A stretch of DNA of 64,000 bases from contig NC_088866.1 of NCBI RefSeq assembly GCF_032884065.1, forward strand, positions 55,436,068 to 55,500,067, written 5' to 3'. Numbering within the stretch: position 1 is the first letter of the stretch; every line of letters begins with the position of its first letter. Origin of the DNA: Artemia franciscana. Lineage: Eukaryota; Arthropoda; Branchiopoda; Anostraca; Artemiidae. Positions 1 through 10,706 of this stretch are shown piece after piece. Below the pieces are notes generated by a model. The model had not been told where the DNA came from. It saw only the letters and a program-made list of their open reading frames with translations, and did no database searches. The translations under genes were made by a program, and so were the position numbers.

Positions 1-47
1 TGTCTTCTAACCGGGGACAATCTATTGCCTTTTCATACTAGTTCTTT

Positions 48-395
48 TCAAAGATATTATATTATCAAAGCAAGTCCAATTTCTAACAGTGATATCTACT
101 AAGCTTCAAATTTTTGGTTTTCGTTTTTAAGGTTTTTGAATTGTTGTCATCCATTGTTAAAATATATACAAATATTTTTGCAATTACCAGTTTTTTGCTT
201 TTTACGCAATTTAATGTCACTTCAAATGGAGTCTATTCAAAGATATTTGATTAGTACAGCAAGTCCGATTTCTAAGAACAATTTCTACTAAGCTTCAAAC
301 TTTTGGTTTTCTTTGGAATTGTTGTAATCCTTTGGCAAAATATATAAAAATATTTTGCAATTACCAGTTTTTTGCTCGTTAAACCATTTAAGTAA
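48..395. repeat. Two-copy tandem repeat, about 190-bp unit
   Basis: Two diverged copies lie head to tail, at about 48-215 and 237-395. Both run from a tcaaagatatt segment through aagcaagtcc-like, ctactaagcttcaaa and ggttttc segments to tgcaattaccagttttttgc. The second copy lacks part of the middle. There is no coding potential. The repeat lies beyond exon 3 of INTS11, so it is probably intronic. Family unknown. Confidence 0.75.
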
Positions 396-1842
396 CGTTT
401 TTACCTTTTTTTTTTTATTTTCTACAACCTTTTTTTCTATCAGCTATAATTTTGAGACTCGAATGAAGGAAACAAAATCCGACAAGTGCTCCAAAATAGA
501 CAGTGCTCCAGCACTGTCTATTTAATCTTGAAGGTAAAAATGTGAGCTTCTTTCTAACTTAAATAGAACAAGAAGAAACTAAAAATTAACTATCACTTAG
601 TTTGGCTATCCATAGCAAAAAAGGATTTAGGGGTGCCCAATTCCAGCCGTTTGAGGAGGGGGGGGATTGCAAAACCTAAAATTACTTATGATTGGCCACA
701 GCACTCACAGTTTGGAACCACTTGGTAGGTAAGCACTGAAACATTAACACCCAGCTCTTTGACAAAGGTTATCATTCTTCAATCGATGCGCACAAGCCAG
801 ATTCTTGGATGGAAGAGCTGTGGGATTAGAGCTTTTTGTCTGGTGATGAGGGGGTTTTAAAAGACAAAAAGGTCATATCGGGCACTTCTCAGGAAGTGTC
901 CTTCGGACTAATCCGGGGAATACCCCCCCCCCTCGAATTTCGCGAGATAAATAAAAACGTCAGAAATTTGCAAAAAAAAATCAATTCCTATGCAAGTTTA
1001 GAACATCCTCTAAAAAAAGTTTATGTAATATCTTAATAAACACATAGTAACTGTTAAAATCTGAATTATGGAATTCAACAACATGGGTAACTTGTTGTTC
1101 TTATGGAAGTTGAAGCAGTAGACTTTCATGAAATCGCATGTTTTAGAGTGATCATAAATTTTTGGAGACTATATGCTTCCAAAAAAAAAAAAAAAAACTT
1201 TCATTAAGCAACGGGTTTCCAGTTAGACGTACCATATGTGATAATTGCCAAGCTATATCGATTTTATACGACTGTGACATCATTGCATATTTTTTCCTTG
1301 CTTCAACAACAGTTTTCACCATACACACACAAATTATGAATAAATAAAACGAAGAAGAAACACACGTCACTGGAAATAAGAACAAAGTGTTAATTAGAAA
1401 CGGATATTTTTATATTCAGGCAATTTCTTTTTTTCTCTGAAGAGATTATTACAGCATTTAAGCTACCTGAAATTTACTCAATTTCTCTATGACTTAGAAT
1501 TATTAACCTTGGGAGGGGGTTGCAGAGGGACTTCATCGTCTTAAAAAACCAAAGCCAAAATTAACTTTGTATTTTAATAAACCCAATAATCTATTCTCCT
1601 TTTAGACAAAAAACAAAACGAAAATTGCCAATTGACTATGGTACCATACTTTATAAAGCAAACTTGTGTGTTCGAGGCTATCTTTTATACATAGAATTTG
1701 CAGTAGCACTGACAATAACACAAATGACTGACCCCCCCCCAACAGAATAATAATTAATGTGTTACAACCCCAGCCCCAGTCCAAATTATAGGTAAGTCAA
1801 GCAGTATAAAAAAATTAAAGTAAGCAAAAATTAGATACATAC
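396..1842. other. Probable INTS11 intron 3 sequence, no gene seen
   Basis: AT-rich non-coding DNA follows the donor site of INTS11 exon 3 in minus-strand order. I looked on the minus strand for the expected next segment of the protein (the EDYRK region of the human protein) and did not find it. Poly-A (1,180-1,197) and poly-C (929-937, 1,732-1,740) runs are present. The short open frames here show no family resemblance. Confidence 0.6.
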
Positions 1843-2025
1843 CAATAGAATTGGAGCAATAGCTTTGGTAGGATGGGTCATATAAATTGGTCCGTTATAC
1901 CCAACCATTTCTGTCATAAAGGGGAGAGCGCCACAATGATCCAAATGAAAATGACTGATAATGACACAATCAATGTGATCAGTCAGATTCCCATCAACAA
2001 TATATGAAAAATCTGGGAATCGTCT
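1843..2025 (-). CDS. INTS11: INTS11 coding exon 3 (catalytic metal-binding motif)
   Basis: This 183-nt exon encodes 61 residues, about 43-103 of the Integrator endonuclease INTS11. It starts RRFPDFSYI after a clear acceptor (tttacag) and ends at a GTATGT donor, phase 0 at both ends. It carries HFHLDH at residues 67-72, the metallo-beta-lactamase zinc-binding motif of CPSF73-type RNA endonucleases, followed by CGALPF and [12 protein letters not shown], which match animal INTS11 closely. In the family this site binds two zinc ions and cuts nascent snRNA and promoter-proximal transcripts in the nucleus. The frame is open and the motif intact. Exon 2 lies 4.8 kb upstream across an intron that holds a complete Helitron. 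Later exons are not in the adjacent sequence. The closest paralogue, CPSF3, is less similar in these motifs. Confidence 0.95.
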
Positions 2026-4079
2026 CTGTAAAATGGTAAAATTCATTAAAGATATTTGTTATGTTCTTCCTCACCTAAAAATATTTAATTTTGGAAAAGA
2101 AATACTACTCATGACATACTCAAATATTATTTACAAAATTAATGCTAATATACTTTTGTGTATTCATAGAAAAACAAAATCGAGCTGTAATAACTTGTCA
2201 TCACAAAAAACAATTATTTGGCCCTAACATTTTATGGAAGATACATGCTTGTGATAAAAAAAAAAAAAAAAAAGGAAATGAGACTTGAGGCCAGTGGGTT
2301 CCGAGAAAAAACATACATCGTCAACATATAACATTATCACTAACAAGATGTCTTGCATAGATTTATTACCTGAAGAGATACCAAATCATATAGAAAAGCA
2401 TTGCAATGCGTTAGCGGGTCAAAAGCCACCAATGATCTAACAATCAATAGTGGCAATAGCCAGTTATTACCAGTGGTGGTAATAACTAAACAATTCTTAT
2501 TATTTAGTTTTGGCTGAAACCTGTCATTTCAAACTTGTAAGGCAGATGGAAATATTGATAAAGATTATTGATTGTAAAAGGAAATATATAAAGACAATTT
2601 TGTTTGAAAATTAGAATGCTTGTTCAATGTTAATTGCAGTGAAGTTTTTAACAAAACTGACTTTTACAAAAGGACGCCTTCCAGAAACCCCTCCACTTTT
2701 AAAAACATGCGATTGACAAAGTCTAAGGTTCCAATATATAAAGAAAGATGCCAGAACATGTTCTTTTCAGAAAAAGAAGGATTATTTTCGGCAGAATTTG
2801 CACACTATAAGCCAGAATTAAACTAAAATGCAAATAATGAGGCTGGTCCATATTAATGCTGTGTTGCAAACAAAACAAAACTACAAATGCAGTTATTCTC
2901 ATGTTAGAGAAAAAGAACGATTTATTATCTTTTTCTTTATAATTACGAAAAGTAATCAGACCTAAATAAAAAGTTTTGCAACCTCAAATACATTAATATT
3001 ATAATTTTAGATATATTTCTTCTCTATCTGACATCTTTTAAAAATAAAAGCTTATTGTTTAACTACATCAATGTTATGAAAGAAGATTTGTCTTAAAAAA
3101 AGTCTTGTCTTAATTCACACGACCTCTTAGACAATTAGAGACCATTCCTTTACTACTCTCCTTATTAGTAGATAAAAGAAGGCTTGAAGAGACAACACCT
3201 TTCTTCTTTCCTAACCATTAGTCATTCCAGACAGTAGCCAGGAACTACTTCAATACTAAAACAGAAAAGGACACTGTTCTAGTTAAGCTGTTTTAGCACC
3301 ATCCTTTTTATCTACATTGCTACCCAAAGCTCTAACTTTCGGTGCATCAATTAAGAGAAGCCACTACACCAACGTAAGATGGGCTTTAGATTATAGATAA
3401 TTCGAAAAATATCCAACTTGTACTATTATTGGGGGGTTGGAAATTATTAGATTCATAAGCAAAATTTTCTGCATTTTGCAATGACTATGTGCTGAATCTT
3501 CTTGATGATAAGACTTACTGAAACTCAACTCGACTTTCAAAAATTAGAAGTAATTAGAAGAAATTATAGTAATCTGTTTCACGAAAGATTTTACTATAAA
3601 CAGTGTATCAAAGAAACTATATGCAACTAGAAAATATGAATGGTTCTATGACAAGCTTGAAAATGATTTCTATCAAGTGGGCATGAAAACTGGATATATC
3701 AAAAGATTCAAATTCTCACCCAGTCAATTATCCAAAAATAACATAAAAAACTTACAGTCCCTAAAAGCAAATGATGACACTATGCATCCAAAAAAAAAAA
3801 TGTTCATCCAGACAGTATGTTGAAAGTCTTTATGTAAACAATAGAATATGAAAAAAAATTTCTTATTTTCCTAGATTGGTAACAATTCTTCACAAATATA
3901 TGATACAAGACTATGTTTGTTTTTTTAACTTTTGCACAAGAGAACCAATATTAATTCCTAGCTACTTTGTCCATTTGTGTTTTGACAGTGATTTTCAACC
4001 TCCATTGCATTTAATCCTTGTAATTACCTTTTATGTTGGGTGTCTGTACTGTGAGTTAATTTGAGCACCATTTACTAGC
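2026..4079. other. INTS11 intron 2, distal part, no feature recognised
   Basis: AT-rich intron sequence with several poly-A runs (for example 2,258-2,273). The short open frames on either strand, including a 68-codon one at 2,620-2,826, resemble no family and lack convincing splice context. Confidence 0.6.
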
Positions 4080-4082
4080 TAA

Positions 4083-4229
4083 AGGCCCATTCACAATAAG
4101 ATTTCACTGATATTAATTTGAGCCAATCATATATTCGCATAAATTTCAGATTGGTTAAAAAATTCTTATTGGCTCAAATAAGTACTAACTAAACCTTAGT
4201 ATTAGCAAAATCTCATTGAGAATGGGTCT
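4083..4229. mobile_element. 147-bp MITE, Harbinger-like (TAA target duplication)
   Basis: The ends are imperfect terminal inverted repeats: AGGCCCATTCACAATAAGAT at the left, and the reverse complement of the right end begins AGACCCATTCTCAATGAGAT. The inner arms also pair through gagccaat. The element is flanked by TAA at 4,080-4,082 and TAA at 4,230-4,232. A 3-bp TWA duplication is typical of the PIF/Harbinger superfamily. There is no coding sequence, so it is a non-autonomous element in an INTS11 intron. Superfamily assignment is inferred from the target duplication alone. Confidence 0.75.
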
Positions 4230-4712
4230 TAAGTTTAACTTCTCTAAATGTAATCAGCAAAAGACAACAACAAATACTTATGAAGGAATGTACAAGCTGA
4301 AACGCTATGGACAACTAGGCAAACAACAATAATCAATGTGTTTCAATACAAACATAGCTTGTTTATCCATCCCTCAAGGCATGGTACTTTTCACAATTAG
4401 TGTTTCATTTTGCACTTTGCCTTTAATTTCATATTGCTTTTTTTCCATTTTTTAAATTGACTGAATTATGTGTTTACACACAATGCCATTTATCTCTTCT
4501 TTTCCTTATTTTATTTAGCAAGTGTAACTGATCTGACAGCAAACCAAGAATGTCTCAATTAGCAATCCTTTTAGCCTTAAGCATCACTTACATCTTGTGA
4601 GATGCTTAGCAAAAATAATTTGGCCAATTGGATAAATAGTATTGTGATGCTCATTTGCAGTACTGGTTCCCAAAATTAGACATCTGCTCTTTTTTGGTAA
4701 TTTTATGTATCA
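4230..4712. other. INTS11 intron 2 segment between MITE and Helitron
   Basis: AT-rich sequence with no recognisable feature. The last base, A at 4,712, is the left half of the A/T target of the Helitron that follows. Confidence 0.6.
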
Positions 4713-4804
4713 TCTATATATATAAAAATAAGTTGTCTGTGTGTGGATCTGAGGATGGATCAGGTGACGTCATGTTTGTCCGCATATGACGTCTGAATTA
4801 TTTC

Positions 4805-5690
4805 ACACTAATACAAAATAAGAAAAAAAACTAAAAAAGGTAAAAACTACAAAAAAAACTAAAAAGAAAAAAAAACTAAAAAAGCTAAAAAACTAAAAAA
4901 AACTAAAAAAAGGTAAAAAAATAAAAACTAAAAAAAACTGAAAAAACTAAAAAAAGGCAAAAACTACAAAAAAAACTAAAAACTAATAAAAAAACTAAAA
5001 AATCTAAAAAACTAAAAAAACTAAAAAAACTAAAAAAAGGTAAAAAACTAAAAAAAAACTAAAAACTAAAAAAGAAAAAAACTAAAAAAAGGAAAAGACT
5101 GAAAAATAAAAGAGAAAAAGAAAACTAAAAAAATATGAATAAAAATACAAAAAAATAAAAAAGATAAAAACTACAAAAAAACTAAAAAGAAAAAACGAAA
5201 AAAAAAAAAAAGCTAAAAAAATAAAAGAAGCAAAAATCTAAGGAAGGTAAAAACTACAAAAAAAGAAAACAAAATAAAAAAATCTAAAAAAGCTTAAAAA
5301 CTAAAAAAAAACTAAAAAAAGATAAAAAACTAAAAAAAAAACTAAAAAAAGGAAAAAACCATTAAATAAACTAAAAACTAATAAAAAAAAAATAAAAAAA
5401 GCTAAAAAACTAAAAAAACTAAAAAAAACTAAAAAAGGTAAAAACTAAAAGAACTAAAAAAGAAAAAAAAAACTAAAAAAAGGAAAAAACTGAAAAATAA
5501 AGGAGAAAAAGAAAACTAAAAAAATATAAATAAAAATAAAAAAACTAAAAAGATAAAAACTTCAAAAAAAACTAAAAAGAAAAAAGAAAAAAACTAAAAA
5601 ACCTAAAAAAAGGTAAAAACCAATTAAAAAAAAATAAAAACAAAAAAGGGAAAAAATTAAAAATTCATTTCATCATAAGTTTTCAACTGA
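4805..5690. repeat. A-rich low-complexity array inside the Helitron
   Basis: About 890 bp made almost only of variants of actaaaaaa, ggtaaaaact and acaaaaaaaact, repeated with drifting spacing. A short second block of the same kind occurs at 5,878-6,050. It is non-coding and probably arose by slippage. Poly-A content makes the assembled length uncertain. Confidence 0.85.
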
Positions 5691-5695
5691 CGAAA

Positions 5696-6345
5696 TTACA
5701 GACCGGGACATCGGGACACAAATGACGACCGGGACACCGGCACATAGGGAATATGAATGACGACACTCAAAGAGAAAGCGACCAGGACAAAAGGAATGTT
5801 CGATTAGCAATCAACAAAGCACCGGGACACAAATGACGACCGGGACACAGGGAGTATAAATGACGACCAGGATATAAGTAAAAAAAACTAAAAAAACTAA
5901 AAAAAAGGTAAAAACTACAAAAAAACTAAAAAGAAAAAAAAATAAAAACTAATAAAAAAACTAAAAAATCTAAAAATCTAAATAAACTAAAAAAGAAAAA
6001 AAAGAAAAAAGGAAAAAAATAAAGGAGAAAAACAAAACTAAAAAACGAATGTATATACAGACCGGGACACCGGGATACAAATGACGACCGGGACACAGGG
6101 AATATAAATGACGACCGGGACACAGGGACACAACTACAACGGGGACGCCGGGGGGCACAGGGGGATATAAATGACGACCGAGACACCGGGACACATGGAA
6201 TATAAATGACGCCCGGGACACTCAAAGAGAAATCACAGACTGGGACACCGGGACACAAATGACGACCTGGACACAGGGACAAAACTACAAAGGGGATGCC
6301 GGGGGGCACAAGGGGATATATAAATGACGATGGCGACACAGGGAA
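5696..6345. repeat. gaccgggacac minisatellite inside the Helitron
   Basis: Irregular copies of gaccgggacaccgggacac plus aaatgacgaccgggacacag and ggaatataaatgac, unit about 25-30 bp, are interrupted by the A-rich block at 5,878-6,050. The cgggacacaaatgac core also resembles the gtgggacatagggacacaac sequence just before the Helitron 3' end, so the array may have grown from the element itself. Long open frames on the minus strand here are by-products of the repeat. Confidence 0.85.
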
Positions 6346-6355
6346 TGGTAGATTA

Positions 6356-6537
6356 GCAATCACCATCAACAAAGCTCAAGGGCAATCATTAGAATCATGA
6401 GGTATAGATCTGAATACGGATTGTTTTCCCATGGACCATTATATGTTGCATTTTCAAGAGTCGGTAAACAATCTATTTATATGCACAGATAATGGGACAG
6501 CAAAGAATGTTGTATATTCGCAAGTTTTACGTAGTTA
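6356..6537 (+). pseudogene. Remnant of Helitron helicase C-terminus
   Basis: Read in successive frames, this stretch gives [13 protein letters not shown], then GIDLNTDCF, then [19 protein letters not shown] followed by a stop. These are the last motifs of the Pif1-like helicase of Helitron RepHel proteins, and they match the better preserved copies at 63,129-64,000. There is an in-frame TGA after LES and at least two frame changes around the VACSRV motif, so it is dead. Everything upstream in the helicase and Rep domains is missing, replaced by simple repeats. The element could move only with proteins supplied by another copy. Confidence 0.85.
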
Positions 6538-6639
6538 AAAACATATATATATATATATATCTATATTCACAGGTGGGACATAGGGACACAACTACAATGG
6601 CGCGTAACTAATATGGCGCGTAACGACTTACGCGCGCGG

Positions 6640-6713
6640 GGGGGCTTGGGGGGGGCGAAGCGCCCCCACCAACTAGGTGTTGGGGTGGCGCGAAGCGCCA
6701 CCCCAACAGCTAG
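6640..6713 (+). other. Double hairpin 3' terminus of the Helitron
   Basis: Two hairpin-plus-CTAG units follow each other. The first has the stem GGGGGCGAAGCGCCCCC followed by CTAG at 6,673-6,676. The second, at 6,679-6,707, is a perfect 13-bp stem (GTTGGGGTGGCGC) with a GAA loop and CTAG at 6,710-6,713. In Helitrons a 3' hairpin before CTRR marks the transposition terminus. Two in a row suggest a backup end. The same double end is seen at 62,789-62,850. Confidence 0.85.
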
Positions 6714-6833
6714 TAATATAATAAAGGTCAAAATACTATTTCTATTAAGGCAAAAGCAAAAAACTTAAGTGGCCCCCCAAAGCCTGTGACCTGTATCATT
6801 GACATTTCTAATATAAAACCAGGAAAAACTTAC

Positions 6834-6931
6834 CTCATCATTATACCCCATATGCATGCCACAGTCAAGCATGATATTTTTGCTTCCAATGGATGCAATT
6901 ATACAACTTCTCCCAACATCTTGCCCAGCAC
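6834..6931 (-). CDS. INTS11: INTS11 coding exon 2
   Basis: This 98-nt exon encodes residues 10-42, [16 protein letters not shown] through [13 protein letters not shown], almost identical to animal INTS11. It follows a tttttcag acceptor and ends at a GTAAGT donor. The first codon is split: the G from exon 1 joins GT here to give glycine. It forms the first strands of the metallo-beta-lactamase fold that position the HFHLDH motif in exon 3. No damage is seen. Confidence 0.95.
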
Positions 6932-7651
6932 CTGAAAAAACATTTAAAAACCAAATAATAATAATATCGAATAATAATAACAATAAATAATAATAATATC
7001 AAGCAGACCAAGGAAATATATTAAATTTCCTTAGTCTATATCATAGAAGGGAAAGAGGCAATGGGTAATTAATACTAATATTAGTGAAAAGTACCCTTTT
7101 CTGATGAACATCTGAAAACTTTAAACCAAAAATAAATGTTCTATAAAAAAATACCTTTTGAAGCCAACTCCACCCCCCTAATAAATTACTCTAATAACTC
7201 CATTCCATAAGGTTGGGACATGTACAAAAATATTTATATTTTGCCAAATCAGTGGCACCATTCTATACATCCCTCTATTTATCTTTTGTTTTGTTTACAT
7301 ACAAGCAAAAAACATCATGAATGTCTTGTTACCCCAGTTTGATCCTAACTGAGTGGGGCAGCACAATGACCCAACAGACAACAACAAACTTCATAAGGAC
7401 TACCAGAAAATATAGGGGAAGTGGGCAGAGTTCAGACAAGAGCTTGGCTTTTTATCATGATTCATGCACATACTCTTCATGTTACTATTTTATGGATTTT
7501 ATAAATACTTTCTTGTACTGGGGAGATCATTGCTCTCATTTCCCACTGGCAACTTGCAAAAATGGAAACATATAACACTGTTGCCAAATAACCAAACTTT
7601 TGGATACTACATCCAGATGGGGATGGGATGTAATTATAAACAAAGCAAATT
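6932..7651. other. INTS11 intron 1 segment, no feature recognised
   Basis: AT-rich intron sequence with an aat/ata-rich stretch near 6,955-6,995. Two overlapping open frames of 84 and 67 codons on the plus strand (7,321-7,667) resemble no family and sit inside the intron, so I do not call them genes. Confidence 0.55.
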
Positions 7652-7925
7652 TAAAAATCAACTTTAATAAAGATGATGTAAAAACTTTGTTACTGTTGTA
7701 TCTAGTTCTTGTCTGATTCTAAATGATGTTAGTAATCCTGGTGTAAAAATCAACTTTGATAAGAATGAAGTAAAACTTTGTTACTGTTGTAGCTAATTCT
7801 TGTCTGATTCTTAATGGTGTTAGTAATCCTGGTGTAAAAATCAACTTTAATAAGAATGAAGTAAAAATTTTGTTACTGTTGTTAGCAGTTCTTGTCTGAT
7901 TATTAATTGTGTTAGTTATCCTGAC
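7652..7925. repeat. Three-copy tandem repeat, about 90-93 bp unit
   Basis: Copies begin at about 7,652, 7,745 and 7,836 with aaaaatcaactttaataa and run through gttactgttgt, ttcttgtctgatt and gttagtaatcctggtgt. The third copy is the most diverged at its end. Non-coding, in INTS11 intron 1. Not obviously part of a known element. Confidence 0.85.
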
Positions 7926-8543
7926 ACAACATTTGTTCTCTGAACTAAACATTATAATAACAAGGGTAATACCATTTAAAACTCACTTCCAGACACATTA
8001 TTTTATACTGCAACAACTATCCTACATCTCAGGGAAAAATCCTAAATAATGGACTTTTTTCATCTTGGAAAGTTGTTATGTAAGAAGAATAAAATTTCAA
8101 GAATGAATTCAAAGCCTTGAGTACAAGTATACCCTGAAAAGCTGTTTTCCAGTTCTAATCTCTACTCCTTCCAAATTTGTAAGGCTAAGAAAATTGAATA
8201 GAAGATAGGTCATTATCGAATTTAGCTTGGAAAGGAAAAAAAATGTCCTTAATTATGGTTTGATCCTACTATTGTGCAAATCCAGGTTTTCAAAATACAT
8301 TCCTAGTATGTGAGTAGGTATTTTGCAATGGAATTTTGTTTAAACTTAAGACACATTTTTCCAAGTTCTTGGAAGATTTATAAGTGAAGATTTGACAACG
8401 ATTTAGGCTTAAAACACTTTGTTTAGGTCTTATTTGTACTATTGAAATAGACTAGTTTTAATTATACAAGCAATTGTAGTTTAGAATAAAATTCCAACTA
8501 AATGGTGCTAATACTTACAATGAAAAGAAGAAAAAACACTAGA
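7926..8543. other. INTS11 intron 1 segment, nothing recognised
   Basis: AT-rich sequence without repeats, coding motifs or structure that I can support. Confidence 0.55.
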
Positions 8544-9610
8544 CTATAGCTTATTAAATGCTGACATGTAAAAAGGGATAAACAAATTAGCAAAACGGTT
8601 TGTTCTTGGAGTAGGCAATTCCAGTCTCACTTTGATAGCTGACCTTATGTTTATTTTATTCCTCATAGCTGGTGGTAGTATCTCTCTATATTTTTCACTT
8701 CTAAGAAGAAATTGCCAAATTTGCACATCAAACACAAAAAACATTCGTGAAGGGACAGTAGTTGCAGAACAGATAATACTGACTCATAACTTACATATGC
8801 ATCTGAAAGAATAACTTTAAAGGCTCTTTTTTGTAATGATTTAAGTTGATCACTTAGGTAACTGGTGTTGTTGACTTGAGGGCCCCATACAGGGCAAGCA
8901 TACTCAAGAATTGGCCAGGCTGTCTCAAGTTGGGACATAGAAAAACCAAAACAACATTGTAAGATAAGGGTATGCATTGCAGAGTATTAAACAAACAGTC
9001 AACATAACATGTAACACCAAGAATTACAGCCAAAGATACACTGGGATAATATGGAGGAGGACTGACTAAGTCACTCATAAGAGGATTAAAGTGAAGGATT
9101 TTGGTTTTTCTTTGTTGATTTGAAGTCTGTTGGTAGTAAATTGGTCTTTAAAGTTGCTCATTATTGCATCACTGGATTGGTAAAAAACCTTGAAGTTTTC
9201 AATGAGGCATTTCTGAAAAACTGACAAGTTGTCTACATATTTAAAGCTGTCCTCAAAATCAGAAAGGACAAAGTTTATAACAGCTAAAAAAAAACAACAC
9301 TGCAAGTTTTGTGCCTTGTAGAGCACCAAAAGTAAGTTAAGCCCATTCAGAGTTGGTGTCTCCAGGGAAAAGGCTATTGATACACTGGAAAAACCAATGA
9401 AAAAACCAAACAGTCTTGCAAAAAACCAATCACTAAAAGGAGAATATGCTTGTATGTACCCATTACATGTAAATTTGTCATAGCTATGAAATGACAAATA
9501 AGGTCAAAGGCTTTTCAGTAATCAACTACAAGAAGATTGACAATCACACTTCCTTGGTATAATCAACAATAAGATGATACATTCTTACTAAGTAAACAGT
9601 TGTGCTGCTT
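8544..9610 (-). mobile_element. Degraded LINE: 3' part of a reverse transcriptase (CR1/Jockey-like)
   Basis: Minus-strand frames give in order KAFDLI (reverse transcriptase motif A region, ~9,520), FKYVDNLSVFQ (the YADD-box region, with VDN in place of ADD, ~9,240), NRLQINKEK and ILGVT, then the thumb signature WPILEYACPVWGPQ (~8,900) with SLQKRAFKVIL and the family-typical C-terminus PRTNRFANLFIPF ending at a stop near 8,547. Several frame changes and stops separate these parts, so it is inactive. The endonuclease and 5' half of the reverse transcriptase are absent. It lies in INTS11 intron 1 in the same orientation as the gene. Confidence 0.85.
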
Positions 9611-9849
9611 TACTTCATTTCTTTTAAGAATATCTTGTAGTAACCATGTTGAAATTTTTACAGACAGGCCCAGTCAAAAATTTAGTGACTTCTGTTGAAA
9701 TTTTACTGAACATATAAAACAGATGAGAAACAATTAGTGTCAAAATTCAAGGGTCTTCTGACAAAAATATAGTTGTCAAATTTACAGATATTTTCTCAAC
9801 AACAAGTAAGTTTGATAATTATTATCTGTAATAATATTTCATGTAAATT

Positions 9850-10245
9850 GAAGATGTCCAGAGAAGAGCCACTAAGATGGTGAGTGGACTGCATGAGCTC
9901 CCTTACCCTACAAGGCTATGCAAGCTGAAACTCCCAACTCTGGTTTCTAGAAGAAGACAGGGTGATGCCATTCTGGTTCATAAACTTATTAATTCAAAGG
10001 CAGTTCCTGGTCTTCTTCCTCTGGCATCTCAGGATTCTTGTACAAGGGGACATAACTTGAAGTTATCCAAGCATTTCTCCTCAAAGTGGCAACGCGCCCA
10101 TTTTCTTACCAACCATGTTGCCAATCTCTGGAACAAATTACTGCCAGATACCATTGCTGCCCAAACCACAGACAGCTTTAAGAACCATCTTGATGACAAA
10201 TGGTCAAAAAGAAGAATGGAAGTATAACTGGGAAGCACTTGAATC
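9850..10245 (+). mobile_element. LINE C-terminal fragment
   Basis: An open frame on the plus strand encodes the extreme C-terminus of a non-LTR reverse transcriptase: VQRRATKMVSGL is readable from about 9,853, followed by PYPTRLCKLKLPTL, RRRQGDAI, GHNLKLSKH and NRVVN-like NHVANLWNKLLPD, ending in a stop near 10,227. This pattern is the post-thumb tail common in crustacean and other invertebrate LINEs. It is a short 5'-truncated insertion in opposite orientation to the preceding LINE fragment and to INTS11. Confidence 0.85.
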
Positions 10246-10698
10246 AGCAACATCAAACCACTAGTCAAGTGTATGTATTCAACTATGTGTCATGTGTTAT
10301 CAACTCTGGAGTTTCTACAAAGAAAATCCTTAAATTGCTCCAAGCTGCAATTTAAGGTAAAAAAAACAAAAAACATTAAAACAGTTCTTTTTTAATCTCA
10401 GTTTTACTGATTTGATCCTAGATGCTAGATTTTTCCATTACCTGAGGAACTGCTGCTTGGCCTCATAGTAAGTTCATATTTTCAAGCAATTGACTTGGTT
10501 GATCACAATACCCTAATTCATTTATCACTGAATAAATTTGAAGTAGACCCTCTCTTAGTAAATTTATACATGTTTTGTTTCAAATAGATCCCAAGCTGTA
10601 AAATACAAAATATTCTCTCTGAAAATGTAGCATTATTTTGTTGAAAACAATCAAGAAAACAGTGCTAAGAAAATGTAGTATAACTTTGTACAAAACAA
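10246..10698. other. INTS11 intron 1 segment between LINE and MITE
   Basis: AT-rich sequence. The stretch near 10,322-10,360 (a short inverted pair around taaattgc and gcaattta) may be the 3' tail of the LINE fragment upstream. A plus-strand stretch near 10,470-10,545 reads like FQAIDLVDHNTLIHLSL, which could be another small reverse-transcriptase scrap. No gene. Confidence 0.4.
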
Positions 10699-10706
10699 CC
10701 AATAAC

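Larger units (their letters stand above)
4713..6713 (+). mobile_element. Complete 2,001-bp non-autonomous Helitron
   Basis: It begins TCTATATATATAAAAATAAG and ends in a GC-rich hairpin followed by CTAG. It sits exactly between A (4,712) and T (6,714), the hallmark Helitron target with no duplication. In order it holds a 5' segment, ~890 bp of A-rich simple sequence, ~650 bp of a gaccgggacac minisatellite, the last ~60 codons of a Rep/helicase gene in damaged form, a short TA tract and the 3' end. It is a deletion derivative of an autonomous Helitron that has gained or expanded simple repeats. The same 3' end occurs at 62,789 in the opposite orientation, so the family is multicopy here. It lies in INTS11 intron 2, transcribed from the opposite strand. 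Confidence 0.9.

Noticed and set aside
1152-1385. Open frames on both strands around a poly-A/T run
   Set aside because: Low complexity, no splice context, inside the probable INTS11 intron.
5926-6372. 148-codon minus-strand open frame rich in CPGRH repeats
   Set aside because: Translation of the gaccgggacac minisatellite and A-rich array within the Helitron. No gene features.
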